A DNA stretch of 64,000 nucleotides from JAIVJG01 sp964236735 (GTDB taxonomy: Bacteria; Acidobacteriota; Blastocatellia; Pyrinomonadales; Pyrinomonadaceae): assembly GCA_964236735.1 (NCBI GenBank), contig CAXSFM010000015.1, forward strand, positions 1 to 64,000, written 5' to 3'. Below, piece after piece: positions 25,776-36,897 of this stretch (position 1 is its first letter; every line of letters starts with the position of its first letter). Below the pieces are notes generated by a model. That model was not told the origin of the DNA. It was given only the letters and a program-made list of their open reading frames with translations, and did not search any database. A program made the position numbers and the translations under genes.

Positions 25776-27488
25776 ATGACGGCACTAAAAGTTCACGCGC
25801 TGCACGCGCTGGCGTACTGCGAACGTCTCTTCTATCTCGAAGAGGTGGAGGAGATGCGCGTCGCGGATGAGCGCGTGTATGCGGGGCGGCGTCTGCACGT
25901 CGAGTTGGAGCGCGCGGAGGATGAAGACGAGTGGTTGACCATGAACCTCGAAAGCGAGCGTTGGGGATTGACGGGACGGATTGATTGCGTGCGGCGCAGA
26001 GACGGCGCGATCATTCCGTATGAACACAAGCGCGGGCGGGCGGCGCGTTCGCGCGTGGGCGGCGCGGCGGAGACGTGGGCGAGCGACCGTTTGCAGGTCA
26101 TCGCGTATGCCGCGCTTGTCGAGGAGCAGACGGGGCGCGAAGTGCCGGAAGGGCGCGTGCGCTATCACGCGGACAACGTGATGGTGCGCGTGGCGATTGA
26201 CGAGCAGGCGCGCGCGGATTTGTCGCGGGCATTGGAACGCGCAAGAGAGTTGCAGAGCACGGTCGAGCGTCCGCCCGTCACGGAGAATGAAAGGCTGTGC
26301 GTGAAGTGTTCGCTCGCGCCCGTCTGCCTGCCGGAAGAAGCTCGTCTGGCAGCGACGTTGACAGCCCGGTCGCACGACGAAGAAGAAGCGGCGGCGATGC
26401 CGCAACAGACATTAGTCGCACCGGCGCAAGTTGAGCGGACAACAACGCTCAGGCTCTTTCCGGCGGACGATGATCGAAGGACGCTGCACGTCTTGACGCA
26501 GGGCGCAAAGGTCGGGCGCAAAGGCGACCGGCTGGAGATCACCGCGCGCGACGAAGAGACGCAGCTTCATCCTTCGCACGAGATCGGGCAGGTCGTGCTG
26601 CACGGCTTCGCGCAGATCACGACGCAGGCGCTCAGGCTTTGCGCCGAGCAAGAGATCGGCGTGCATTGGGTGACGACGGGCGGGCGCTACACCGGCGCGT
26701 GGGTCTCCGGGATGGGTTCCGTGCAGCGGCGCATCAGGCAGTACCGCGCGTTGACGGATGTCGAGACGTGCCTGCATCTGGCGCGCAAACTGGCGGAGGC
26801 GCGCGTGCGCGGTCAACTGAGTTTTCTCCTGCGCGCGAGCCGCGAGGCCGGACGCGACGTGCAGGAAGTGCGCGAGGCCGTGAGTGGAATGCGTAAGCTC
26901 CTGTCGCCGATGTCGCGCGCGTCGAACATTGATTCACTGCGCGGTTACGAAGGCAGCGCGGGCGCGCATTACTTCAGCGCGCTCCCGCATTTGATCGTGC
27001 CGGAAGTCTCGGCAGAGATGCGTCCCGACGGGCGCAACCGCAGGCCGCCGCGCGACCGCTGCAATGCGCTCCTGTCATACGGCTACGCGCTCTTATTGAA
27101 AGACGTGACGAATGCCATCATCACGGTGGGGCTTGACCCCTGCCTGGGGTTTTATCATCAACCGCGTTCGCAGGCGCACCCGCTCGCGCTCGATCTGTTG
27201 GAGTTGTTCCGCGTGCCCGTGATTGACTTGCCCGTCATCGCCTCGATCAATCGCCGGCAGTGGGACGAAGACGAGGATTTTCAGATCGCGGGACAGCAAG
27301 TCTGGTTGTCGGATGCTGGGCGCAAAAAGTTCATCGGCATCTACGAGCGCCGCAAGGCCGACAAATGGAAGCACCCGGTCATCGGACACTCACTCACCTA
27401 CTCGCGTCTGATGGAGTTGGAAGTCAGGCTGCTGGAGAAAGAGTGGATGGGCGAAGGCGGTCTGTTCGCGCGGATGCGCCTGCGCTGA
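25776..27488 (+). CDS. cas4-cas1: Cas4-Cas1 fusion, spacer acquisition protein
   Basis: A 570-residue fusion. The N-terminal ~200 residues are Cas4: first cysteine in ALAYCERLFYLEE (C15), acidic residue in GLTGRIDCV (D70), EHK at 83-85, and a C-terminal cluster CVKCSLAPVC (about 175-184) for an iron-sulfur site. The rest, from about 225, is Cas1, with catalytic residues in YEGSAGAHYFSALPH (Glu about 391), and His and acidic residues in QPRSQAHPLALDLLELF. Cas4-Cas1 fusions are known in Myxan-type and I-G systems. Cas4 trims and orients prespacers by PAM; Cas1 integrates them with Cas2. Codon use is GC-rich, unlike cas3-cas5. Confidence 0.93.
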   Translation: MTALKVHALHALAYCERLFYLEEVEEMRVADERVYAGRRLHVELERAEDEDEWLTMNLESERWGLTGRIDCVRRRDGAIIPYEHKRGRAARSRVGGAAETWASDRLQVIAYAALVEEQTGREVPEGRVRYHADNVMVRVAIDEQARADLSRALERARELQSTVERPPVTENERLCVKCSLAPVCLPEEARLAATLTARSHDEEEAAAMPQQTLVAPAQVERTTTLRLFPADDDRRTLHVLTQGAKVGRKGDRLEITARDEETQLHPSHEIGQVVLHGFAQITTQALRLCAEQEIGVHWVTTGGRYTGAWVSGMGSVQRRIRQYRALTDVETCLHLARKLAEARVRGQLSFLLRASREAGRDVQEVREAVSGMRKLLSPMSRASNIDSLRGYEGSAGAHYFSALPHLIVPEVSAEMRPDGRNRRPPRDRCNALLSYGYALLLKDVTNAIITVGLDPCLGFYHQPRSQAHPLALDLLELFRVPVIDLPVIASINRRQWDEDEDFQIAGQQVWLSDAGRKKFIGIYERRKADKWKHPVIGHSLTYSRLMELEVRLLEKEWMGEGGLFARMRLR

Positions 27489-27507
27489 GACTGGAGGAGC
27501 AGCGGAA

Positions 27508-27798
27508 GTGGAAACGAAACAATGGTACGTCATCTGCTACGACATCACCGAGCCGAAGCGTTGGCGGCGTGCGTACAAGCTACTGCACGGCTACGGTCGC
27601 CGGCTCCAATATTCGATCTTCAGGTGTCGCTTAACGTCACGTCAGATGGAGCGTCTGCGCTGGGAGTTGGAAAAGATTTTAACCGCAGAGGATCGCCTCC
27701 TCATCCTCAGCCTGTGCGAGCCGTGCGAGCGGCGCGTGGCGGCACACAACCGCCCGGAATCATGGCTCGATGAAGCTAAGAGCTTTGAGATAGCCTAA
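27508..27798 (+). CDS. cas2: Cas2
   Basis: A 96-residue ferredoxin-fold protein, start GTG 27508 with GGAG upstream; it begins METKQWYVICYDITEPKR with the conserved Asp in YDI, and continues YGRRLQYSIFRCRLTSRQ, the core of Cas2. It forms the central dimer of the Cas1-Cas2 integrase. It is 19 bases after cas4-cas1 and is followed by a terminator and then the array leader, the usual order. Confidence 0.93.
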   Translation: METKQWYVICYDITEPKRWRRAYKLLHGYGRRLQYSIFRCRLTSRQMERLRWELEKILTAEDRLLILSLCEPCERRVAAHNRPESWLDEAKSFEIA

Positions 27799-27814
27799 GG
27801 CGACGCACCAAACA

Positions 27815-27837
27815 CCCCGCGGCGGCGGGGCTTTTTT
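27815..27837 (+). terminator. Rho-independent terminator after cas2
   Basis: CCCCGC (27815-27820), loop GGCG and GCGGGG form a 6-bp GC stem followed by CTTTTTT. It separates the cas operon transcript from the array leader. Confidence 0.85.
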
Positions 27838-28104
27838 AGCATCTCCAGTTGCCCGCAAGCATCTCCGCCTGTCAAACATCTAAAACTAAGTATGGAGGGA
27901 AAAACAGATATTGATTCAATGACTTACCCGCGCACTACCTCGATTAAGATACTTGCGTGCACTTAAACCGCTAGAGTTTACATGGTTTAAGACTTTCTTC
28001 AACCGCTGTGCCGAGCAAAAACCGTATGCAGAATTCACGAAAATCAACGATCCCCGAAAAGCAGTTTGTAAATGTTACTATCTACATGCCTTGGGGCATA
28101 TGCA
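27838..28104 (+). promoter_or_regulatory. CRISPR leader
   Basis: A 267-base AT-richer, gene-free region between the cas2 terminator and the first repeat, on the side where the adaptation genes lie. It should contain the array promoter and the Cas1-Cas2 integration signals. I could not fix a promoter with confidence. A short palindrome-like segment, TGCCTTGGGGCATATGCA, abuts the first repeat. Confidence 0.7.
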
Positions 28105-31100
28105 GTGAAGATTCCAACGATGCCGAAAGGCGTTGAGCACCAGAAATCAACGATGCACATTCTCGCGACGAAGAGTGAAGATTCCAACGATGCCGAAAGG
28201 CGTTGAGCACAGTAGCGCGCCGATGATGAGGATGACCACGATGCGGGTGAAGATTCCAACGATGCCGAAAGGCGTTGAGCACAAGAATTGTATCCAGACT
28301 GGCAACGCCTGACATGGTGAAGATTCCAACGATGCCGAAAGGCGTTGAGCACTTGGGGCGCGGTCATAGAAAGAATCACGCCGCCGCCTCAAGTGAAGAT
28401 TCCAACGATGCCGAAAGGCGTTGAGCACATGAAGCAAAGTATCCGGGTCAAGAGCAACCCACCAAGTGAAGATTCCAACGATGCCGAAAGGCGTTGAGCA
28501 CAAGTCGCAAAAATTCGGGCGATAGATGCAACCGCTAGTGAAGATTCCAACGATGCCGAAAGGCGTTGAGCACTCACTGTGCGCGTGCGCTTATCTCTTC
28601 CCGGCGAGGTGAAGATTCCAACGATGCCGAAAGGCGTTGAGCACATCGAGAATCCGATTAAAGACATCAACCGTCTGCTCGGTGAAGATTCCAACGATGC
28701 CGAAAGGCGTTGAGCACAAAAGCGCGAGCAAGCAGGGCGCACGCGCGGCTGGCGTGAAGATTCCAACGATGCCGAAAGGCGTTGAGCACAACTCTGACGG
28801 CCTAACTCCGCTGCTTGCGAGCAGTGAAGATTCCAACGATGCCGAAAGGCGTTGAGCACCGCTGATGCCCGCGCCGGACGCGGAGACTCGCGAGGGGTGA
28901 AGATTCCAACGATGCCGAAAGGCGTTGAGCACAGCATGTTAGAAGTCAGATATACAGGATTGGATGAGTGAAGATTCCAACGATGCCGAAAGGCGTTGAG
29001 CACTCGAACGTGGCTTGATTGTTCGCGTCGGGCGCGACGTGAAGATTCCAACGATGCCGAAAGGCGTTGAGCACTTTGACTGTCAGAAAAATGGTTCCTG
29101 TTTGTGTTTGTGAAGATTCCAACGATGCCGAAAGGCGTTGAGCACAGTAGCGCGCCGATGATGAGGATGACCACGATGCGGGTGAAGATTCCAACGATGC
29201 CGAAAGGCGTTGAGCACATTTTGAGCGAATTGCAAACGGCACAAAGGTTGAAGTGAAGATTCCAACGATGCCGAAAGGCGTTGAGCACTATTGGCTGCCC
29301 AAGGATGCTTGGGGCGTGATGCTGGTGAAGATTCCAACGATGCCGAAAGGCGTTGAGCACAACGCAGCACGCCTGCCAGCGCGGGCTTTATCTGGAAGTG
29401 AAGATTCCAACGATGCCGAAAGGCGTTGAGCACTGACGCATCAAGCCCTTTTCTTAGGATGCAGACAGAGTGAAGATTCCAACGATGCCGAAAGGCGTTG
29501 AGCACCGGTGGGCAAGATTGGTGATTATGGTGATGCCGCTGGTGAAGATTCCAACGATGCCGAAAGGCGTTGAGCACCCCATGGAAGTCGTGCTGCCGTC
29601 AGCTTCAAAGGCATAGTGAAGATTCCAACGATGCCGAAAGGCGTTGAGCACAAGGTGTGGCTGCGCAGCAAGGCGTGCGTGTGGATGTGAAGATTCCAAC
29701 GATGCCGAAAGGCGTTGAGCACGAATCAATGTGCCCCAATCAGGCACGCGCGACACAGTGAAGATTCCAACGATGCCGAAAGGCGTTGAGCACCTTCACA
29801 GGCCGCGAAGAATGGCACGGTGGGTGATTGTGAAGATTCCAACGATGCCGAAAGGCGTTGAGCACTTCATCCTGATCCGTGGCGCTCACCTTGCCCTTAC
29901 CGTGAAGATTCCAACGATGCCGAAAGGCGTTGAGCACATTTTTGGTGCCCTTTCATCTAATTGGTAATGGTAAGTGAAGATTCCAACGATGCCGAAAGGC
30001 GTTGAGCACAACTCATCGGCAACTCGATTCCGCGCAAGGTGCGGGTGAAGATTCCAACGATGCCGAAAGGCGTTGAGCACCTCGCCGCCGCCATCAACGC
30101 TTCGCCTGTCCTGAAGTGAAGATTCCAACGATGCCGAAAGGCGTTGAGCACAAGTTTGCGACGACTCTGTTTGACGAGAACTTCCAAGTGAAGATTCCAA
30201 CGATGCCGAAAGGCGTTGAGCACGCGACCACGAGAACGGACGCCGTGTTTTGCGACGTGTGAAGATTCCAACGATGCCGAAAGGCGTTGAGCACAACCTT
30301 TGAAGCGACTTGAGAGGGCGTTGGACATAGTGAAGATTCCAACGATGCCGAAAGGCGTTGAGCACAGGGCAAGGAGTTGAAAGTCTCTGTGCAGATCAAC
30401 GTGAAGATTCCAACGATGCCGAAAGGCGTTGAGCACTGTTCACAGGAAGCGGTAGAGACTGCCCGCGTGCGTGAAGATTCCAACGATGCCGAAAGGCGTT
30501 GAGCACAAGCACACACGCAACGCATGGACGCGCTCGACGCGGGTGAAGATTCCAACGATGCCGAAAGGCGTTGAGCACATGGATGTGGTTATTCCGCGTG
30601 TCGAGGCTGCCAGCAAGTGAAGATTCCAACGATGCCGAAAGGCGTTGAGCACGAACTCAAAAATTTAGAGGGAACAAAAAAGCAGGTTGGTGAAGATTCC
30701 AACGATGCCGAAAGGCGTTGAGCACAAAGGCTTACAAGAGCAAACACAAACAGGAACCAGTGAAGATTCCAACGATGCCGAAAGGCGTTGAGCACTAAAA
30801 GGTCAAGTCTCGTCTCATCATTAGTCCCTGTGAAGATTCCAACGATGCCGAAAGGCGTTGAGCACTAAGAATCACTTTGAACATAAAAAATGCCCTCACC
30901 GTGAAGATTCCAACGATGCCGAAAGGCGTTGAGCACACTTCGCCGCGATCTGTTCCGCGCCCCGCAGTACGGTGAAGATTCCAACGATGCCGAAAGGCGT
31001 TGAGCACCCGGAACGTCTTGAAATGTCGGCTGTTCCTCAACGTGAAGATTCCAACGATGCCGAAAGGCGTTGAGCACTAGATCAGCGTGAACAGGCCGGA

Positions 31101-33640
31101 GCCAATGAATGGTGAAGATTCCAACGATGCCGAAAGGCGTTGAGCACCGGCCTCGCCGGACGCTGCATTGCCTGCGCCATTTAGTGAAGATTCCAACGAT
31201 GCCGAAAGGCGTTGAGCACAAACTCAAACTCTATACAGGCTACAAACTCGCAGAGTGAAGATTCCAACGATGCCGAAAGGCGTTGAGCACTTGGCGCGCG
31301 TGACTGATGTTGCGTTCTTCATCAAGTGAAGATTCCAACGATGCCGAAAGGCGTTGAGCACATTCGATGCGTCTAAAATATTTGTTGACAAGTGTAGTGA
31401 AGATTCCAACGATGCCGAAAGGCGTTGAGCACCGCTTCTGCTCGCCTTGATGTTTGGCGATGAAAGCGTGAAGATTCCAACGATGCCGAAAGGCGTTGAG
31501 CACCCTTCATCGCCGACACAAACACTTTTTTTGATGGTGCGAGTGAAGATTCCAACGATGCCGAAAGGCGTTGAGCACGCACGATGTACTTGATTAAGGA
31601 CGTAGATTTGAAGGTGAAGATTCCAACGATGCCGAAAGGCGTTGAGCACAGATGGCGGATGCGATGGGTCAGATGGTTGGGCAGTGTGAAGATTCCAACG
31701 ATGCCGAAAGGCGTTGAGCACGCTTTCTGTGAGGCGGCGATGAGTTTGTCAGTCTCGTGAAGATTCCAACGATGCCGAAAGGCGTTGAGCACCACATCCG
31801 TTACGCCGTCTCTTCATGCGTCCGGCCGTGAAGATTCCAACGATGCCGAAAGGCGTTGAGCACTTGACCACCTCTATTCAGGCGTCGGGAGAATCCTGTG
31901 AAGATTCCAACGATGCCGAAAGGCGTTGAGCACTTGAAGCGTCGCCCTGCCTTTGGGTTTCTGTTCGGGTGAAGATTCCAACGATGCCGAAAGGCGTTGA
32001 GCACGCGCCGACGAGAAGTTGCTTGACGCCCTCGCGCAAGTGAAGATTCCAACGATGCCGAAAGGCGTTGAGCACTATCTTTCACCGCTTGCGCTTCCGC
32101 GTGTGCAGCCGTGAAGATTCCAACGATGCCGAAAGGCGTTGAGCACTAGATGTGACGGTAAAACTCAATGGTTTGGTTGTTGTGAAGATTCCAACGATGC
32201 CGAAAGGCGTTGAGCACGACGTGGCGAGTTCGTGGCCTTGAGCGTCTTCCGGTGAAGATTCCAACGATGCCGAAAGGCGTTGAGCACGCAGCGCGCAAAG
32301 TATCGCCGCCCGCCGCGCAGACCGTGAAGATTCCAACGATGCCGAAAGGCGTTGAGCACGCTAATGCTTACCCCCCCCCTCAAATTGCGCTGTGTGAAGA
32401 TTCCAACGATGCCGAAAGGCGTTGAGCACTGGAGAGCCAGCATGGAGTCGGCGGGCATCTGGTGGTGAAGATTCCAACGATGCCGAAAGGCGTTGAGCAC
32501 TTTTTTAATTCACTTGGCGCGAGACACCAGCCAAGTGAAGATTCCAACGATGCCGAAAGGCGTTGAGCACTAACCTCCAAAATTCAGTTACGTTGGGCCA
32601 ATGAGGGTGAAGATTCCAACGATGCCGAAAGGCGTTGAGCACAAGCAAGCGAATCTGTTAAAGAAACATGGATACGGTGAAGATTCCAACGATGCCGAAA
32701 GGCGTTGAGCACGCGCGTATTCGACGGCGGTTGACTCGCTCGCCATGTGAAGATTCCAACGATGCCGAAAGGCGTTGAGCACTAGCGGCCATCAGTCGGG
32801 ACGAGCCGACACGGTGAGGTGAAGATTCCAACGATGCCGAAAGGCGTTGAGCACATGGGTGTGCCATATCCCGACGCGGCGGCTTACTAGTGAAGATTCC
32901 AACGATGCCGAAAGGCGTTGAGCACTATCAATTGGGTCAGTCCCGGCATGGGCTGGAATGGGTGAAGATTCCAACGATGCCGAAAGGCGTTGAGCACTCC
33001 CGTCACTCGCGCTTGCACTGGCAAGGTGAAAGTGAAGATTCCAACGATGCCGAAAGGCGTTGAGCACCTAACTTATTGCATGTTCGCGCGGCCTTGTCGC
33101 CAGTGAAGATTCCAACGATGCCGAAAGGCGTTGAGCACGAGCGGAGCGCGCGCCGCAATCAATTGACATCATTCGTGAAGATTCCAACGATGCCGAAAGG
33201 CGTTGAGCACATGATCTTGACAACATCGAGGACATTTCTAAGTTGAGTGAAGATTCCAACGATGCCGAAAGGCGTTGAGCACGCGGGTTACGTGCTCGAA
33301 GATAATTTTGACGAGACGTGAAGATTCCAACGATGCCGAAAGGCGTTGAGCACCGACGCAGCAACAAATCAGCCACGAACTTGTGGGCGGTGAAGATTCC
33401 AACGATGCCGAAAGGCGTTGAGCACAGGGCGACGTATGATTATTCAGATTCGCCGGGACGGTGAAGATTCCAACGATGCCGAAAGGCGTTGAGCACTACA
33501 GATGAGCGCGCCCGTCGAGAAGCTCTACGAAGGTGAAGATTCCAACGATGCCGAAAGGCGTTGAGCACTCTTGCTGCGCCTTGTCCTGACTCTGCTTTCT
33601 GAGCGTGAAGATTCCAACGATGCCGAAAGGCGTTGAGCAC
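28105..33640 (+). CRISPR. CRISPR array, 78 repeats and 77 spacers
   Basis: A 36-bp repeat begins GTGAAGATTCCAACGATGCC and ends GAAAGGCGTTGAGCAC. I counted 78 copies by eye, all apparently identical, including the last. Spacers are 34-40 nt, mostly 34-37. The hairpin GCC-GAAA-GGC followed by an 8-base tail TTGAGCAC gives the transcription direction as plus, in agreement with leader and cas orientation. The spacer at 28211-28246 occurs again at 29146-29181. The leader-distal end shows no repeat decay and stops 32 bases before an IS element, so the array was probably longer. Confidence 0.98.
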
Positions 33641-33672
33641 ACGGAATGCTCCGGGTTGGGCGGGGATTGAGG
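33641..33672 (+). other. Probable truncated spacer cut by the IS
   Basis: Thirty-two bases lie between the last intact repeat and the exact terminus of the IS256-type element. This is slightly shorter than the shortest spacer (34). The simplest reading is a spacer whose 3' end, with the following repeats, was lost when the IS rearranged this site. Confidence 0.5.
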
Positions 33673-35002
33673 GTGTAAATAATTTTGTGTAAATGGTCGT
33701 CACCGATAAACTTCACTTTCGCTGAAGGAGGAGACGACAATGACCAAGACGACAACCGACCGTATTGACCTCGATTTAGTTGACCAACTGTTGAAGGACT
33801 ACCAGACACCGGAGGACATCCTCGGCGACAACGGCATCCTCAAGCAGTTCACCAAAGCCCTGCTTGAGCGAGCCATGCAGGTCGAGATGAATGAGCATCT
33901 CGGCTACGAAAAGCACGAGGCGGCGGGCGACAACTCCGGCAACTCCAGAAACGGCTCGTCGGGTAAAACACTCAAGGGCGACTTCGGCGAGCTGCCCATC
34001 GAAGTCCCGCGTGACCGCAACTCCGAGTTCGAGCCGAAGATCATTCCCAAAGGAAAGACCAGGCTCTCAGGCTTCAACGAAAAGATGTTGTCTTTGTACG
34101 CGCGAGGCATGACGACGAGAGAGATCCAACAGCACATTGAGGAAATCTACACAGTCGAAGTCTCGCCGACTCTCATCTCCAACGTCACCGAAGCGGTGAT
34201 GGAGGATGTCATCGCGTGGCAGAACCGCCCCTTAGAAGCAATTTACCCCATTCTCTACATGGATGCGCTGCAAGTGAAAATCAGAGACGGCGCACACGTT
34301 GTCAACAAAGCGGTTCATTTAGCCATCGGCGTGACGCTGGCCGGGAACAAAGAAGTGCTCGGCCTTTGGCTCGGCCAGACGGAGGGCGCGAAACTGTGGT
34401 TGCAGATCGTCACGGAGTTGAAGAATCGTGGAGTCAAAGACATCTTCATCGCCTGCGTCGATGGACTCAAAGGCTTTCCCGAAGCTATCGAAACTGTTTT
34501 CCCTAAAGCTCAGGTTCAGCTCTGCATCGTTCACATGGTCAGACATTCTTTGAACTTCGTCGGCTACAAAGAGCGCAAGGAAGTGGCGACCGACCTACAG
34601 AAAATCTATCGCGCTGCCTCGCGCGATGAGGCCGAAGTAAGGCTCTTCGAGTTCGCTGCTCGTTGGGATGCGAAGTACCCGACGATCAGCCAGTCGTGGC
34701 GACGCAACTGGGAGCGTCTCGTTCCTTTCCTGGCTTACCCGGCAGAAATCCGCCGGGTCATCTACACCACGAACGCTGTCGAGTCGGTCAACATGTCTTT
34801 GCGAAAGATCATCAAGAATCGCGGCTCATTCCCCACCGACGAGGCAGCATTAAAGTTGCTCTATCTCGCGCTGAGAAACATCACCCGGCGGTGGACGATG
34901 CCGGTCAAGGACTGGCGTGCGGCTCTTAATCGCTTCGCGATTATCTTTGAGGACAGGATGCCTGTTTTCTAACGATGACCATTTACACAAAATTATTGAC
35001 AC
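33673..35002 (+). mobile_element. IS256-family insertion sequence
   Basis: A 1330-bp element bounded by about 26-bp inverted repeats, starting GTGTAAATAATTTTGTGTAA on the left and GTGTCAATAATTTTGTGTAA on the complementary right end (one mismatch, at base 5). It holds one intact transposase gene. The 8 bases outside each end (GATTGAGG and GCCCGCGT) differ, so there is no target duplication. Confidence 0.93.
33740..34972 (+). CDS. IS256-family transposase
   Basis: A 410-residue Mutator-like DDE transposase. It has MQVEMNEHLGYEKHE near residue 45, ILYMDALQVKIRD with the first catalytic Asp (about 174), ACVDGLKGFPEAIE with the second (about 240), CIVHMVRHSL, and TTNAVESVNMSLRK toward the C-terminus, which contains the catalytic Glu region. 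Length and motifs are complete, so the element should be mobile. The start ATG has GGAGGAG 7 bases upstream. The gene lies entirely between the inverted repeats. Confidence 0.96.
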   Translation: MTKTTTDRIDLDLVDQLLKDYQTPEDILGDNGILKQFTKALLERAMQVEMNEHLGYEKHEAAGDNSGNSRNGSSGKTLKGDFGELPIEVPRDRNSEFEPKIIPKGKTRLSGFNEKMLSLYARGMTTREIQQHIEEIYTVEVSPTLISNVTEAVMEDVIAWQNRPLEAIYPILYMDALQVKIRDGAHVVNKAVHLAIGVTLAGNKEVLGLWLGQTEGAKLWLQIVTELKNRGVKDIFIACVDGLKGFPEAIETVFPKAQVQLCIVHMVRHSLNFVGYKERKEVATDLQKIYRAASRDEAEVRLFEFAARWDAKYPTISQSWRRNWERLVPFLAYPAEIRRVIYTTNAVESVNMSLRKIIKNRGSFPTDEAALKLLYLALRNITRRWTMPVKDWRAALNRFAIIFEDRMPVF

Positions 35003-36880
35003 GCCCGCGTCGTGTGCAGATTCGCATCCGTCTGCACGATCTGTTGCCCCACTTCGTTGTAAGCATAGGTCGTCGCCTGACCCAGCGCGTCCGTCACCTT
35101 GATGAGCCGCCCCAAGTTGTCGTACTCGAACTGCGTCGTCTTGCCTGCTTGATCGGTTTTGGACGCACTTCTCCCCAGCGCATCGTAGCTCGCCGTCTCG
35201 AACGTCTGGTCGGCGTAAGTCGTCTTCGTGCGCCGGTTCAAGGCGTCGTACTCAAAGCGCGTGACGTGGCCGAGCGCGTCCGTCGTCGTCAACGGGCGGC
35301 GGACGCTGTTGAAGGTAAAGGTCGTTGTGTTGCCGAGCGCATCGGTGACGCTCGTGCGATTGCCGTTGGCGTCGTAAGTGAAAGTCGTTGTCTTGCCCAG
35401 CGCATTGGTTTCACTCAACACGTTGTCTTCCGCATCGTAAGTGAAAGTCTTGACCCCGCCGCGCGCGTCCGTCTGCCTCAGCACGTTGCCGCGCGCGTCG
35501 TACTCGAACGTCGTCTCGTGTCTCAGCCGGTCGGTGATCGTCTCCTGCCTCGCCGCGAGGTCGTGCGTATAGGTAATCGTCTTACCGAAGGCGTCGGTGT
35601 GGCTTGAGAGCCGTCCCGATGCGTCGTACTCGTTTCTGATCGGCTGGATGCCGCGCGCGTCCGTGATCGAGAGCAGAAAGTGCGCGCCATTGTAAGCGTA
35701 AGTTGTCGTGTTGTTCTCACGATCCTTGTAGCTCACCAGATCGCCGTTTGAATCATACGTATAAGTCAGCGCGTGCCCCGCCGGGTCTGTGTTCTGCGTA
35801 ATGCGCCCTGCGGTGTCGCGCGTAAACGTGACACTCTGCCCCGAAGAGTGCGTGATGCCGTCGCGCGTGATGGTCAGCGTGTTGCTGTTCGGGTCGCTCA
35901 CACTCCTGACGCCGCCCTGCTGGTCAACTAGATAAGACGTGCCGTCTTCGGTCGTCAGGCGGAACAAGGTCGTGTTGAAGAAGTCCGAGTTGTTGTAGCC
36001 GACGAGGCTGACGGGGCCGGGCACGCTGCCCGCCACCAGCGCGTCGCTTGAGCTTGCGACCGCGAGCGTGCCGTGCGTGCCCGCCATCGCGGTGAAGCCG
36101 ATGCTCGTCGAGGAGAGGTTGGCGAAGCGTTGGCACTGCGGCACAGTCGTCGCCTGAAACTTGTAAACCTTGCCTTCGGGAAACGTGATCGTGACGAGAT
36201 GCGGGCGTGTCGGTTGGATGCAATAAGTCGGGAAGGCTCCGCCCGAGGCGGTCTCCTCTCAATGTTGTCCGAGCACGCCCGTCTTCTCTACGCGCACGCT
36301 GGCGATGCTCATCGTCCAGCCCGCGCCGAAGTCGCCTGTGCGTTTATCGCGGCTGTCGTAGGTGCGCGTCACCTGAATCGGCAGCCCGGCGACGGGCACG
36401 CTCAGGTCGTTGAAAGAGACGGTGAAGTTGCCGACTTTCATCTGCCCGTCCACCACGATGCTTGTCGAGGTTGCAGAAGTTTGCCCGTACTCGTCCGTCG
36501 CGCTCAGACGCAAAGTGTAGAGGCCGTTCAAGAGTAGCGTCGGGTCAAGCGTGCCGAGTCGTGCATTCGTGACTGAACCAACGCCCGCCGCGAACGTCGT
36601 CCACGCACGGCTCGACTGGATGTCGTCCGACGCGAGACTGTATTCCAGTTTCCACGCGCCGCCGCTCACCGTCCCCGTCACGGCGGAAGGTGAAGTGACC
36701 TGCGCGCCTTCCGTCGGCGTGAGAATCTCTACATTGGGCGGAGGCTGCGCGGGGTTGACCGTGACCGTCACCTCATCGCTCGCCGACAATTCCGTGTCCG
36801 TCGCCGTCAAACGCAGCACGTAGGTTCTGGCTGATCGAAGGTCGCCGTCATCGAGGCTGTGCCCGCGTTGGCGAACATTA
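35003..36880 (-). pseudogene. RHS-repeat fragment, truncated at both ends and with two inactivating lesions
   Basis: On the minus strand this reads as the last part of a PKD-like repeat, a linker and the start of the RHS/YD-repeat region (ENNTTTYAYNGAHFLLSI, FEYDARGNVLRQTD), closely parallel to residues of the large RHS protein downstream. The frame has a one-base deletion around 36830 and an in-frame TGA at 36259-36261 where the paralog has TGG (GQH-stop versus GRHW). The C-terminal half of the RHS core and any toxin tip are missing: homology stops right after HTTR at the IS terminus. The 5' end loses homology near 36880. It is a dead, orphan-like RHS module beside immunity genes. Confidence 0.88.
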
Positions 36881-36897
36881 TGCTAACACTACCCTTT

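Noticed and set aside
28044..33809. Many open frames with repeated VLNAFRHRWNLH / CSTPFGIVGIF / AQRLSASLESS peptides
   Set aside because: They are read-throughs of the CRISPR array on the minus strand (and VKIPTMPKGVEH on the plus strand), caused by repeats without stops; not genes.
33665..35010. Target-site duplication of the IS
   Set aside because: Compared the 8 bases on both sides; they differ, so a simple insertion cannot be claimed.
34975..35607. 210-residue plus-strand open frame after the transposase
   Set aside because: Antisense to the decayed RHS repeats; same kind of shadow as other Arg-rich frames over YD repeats.
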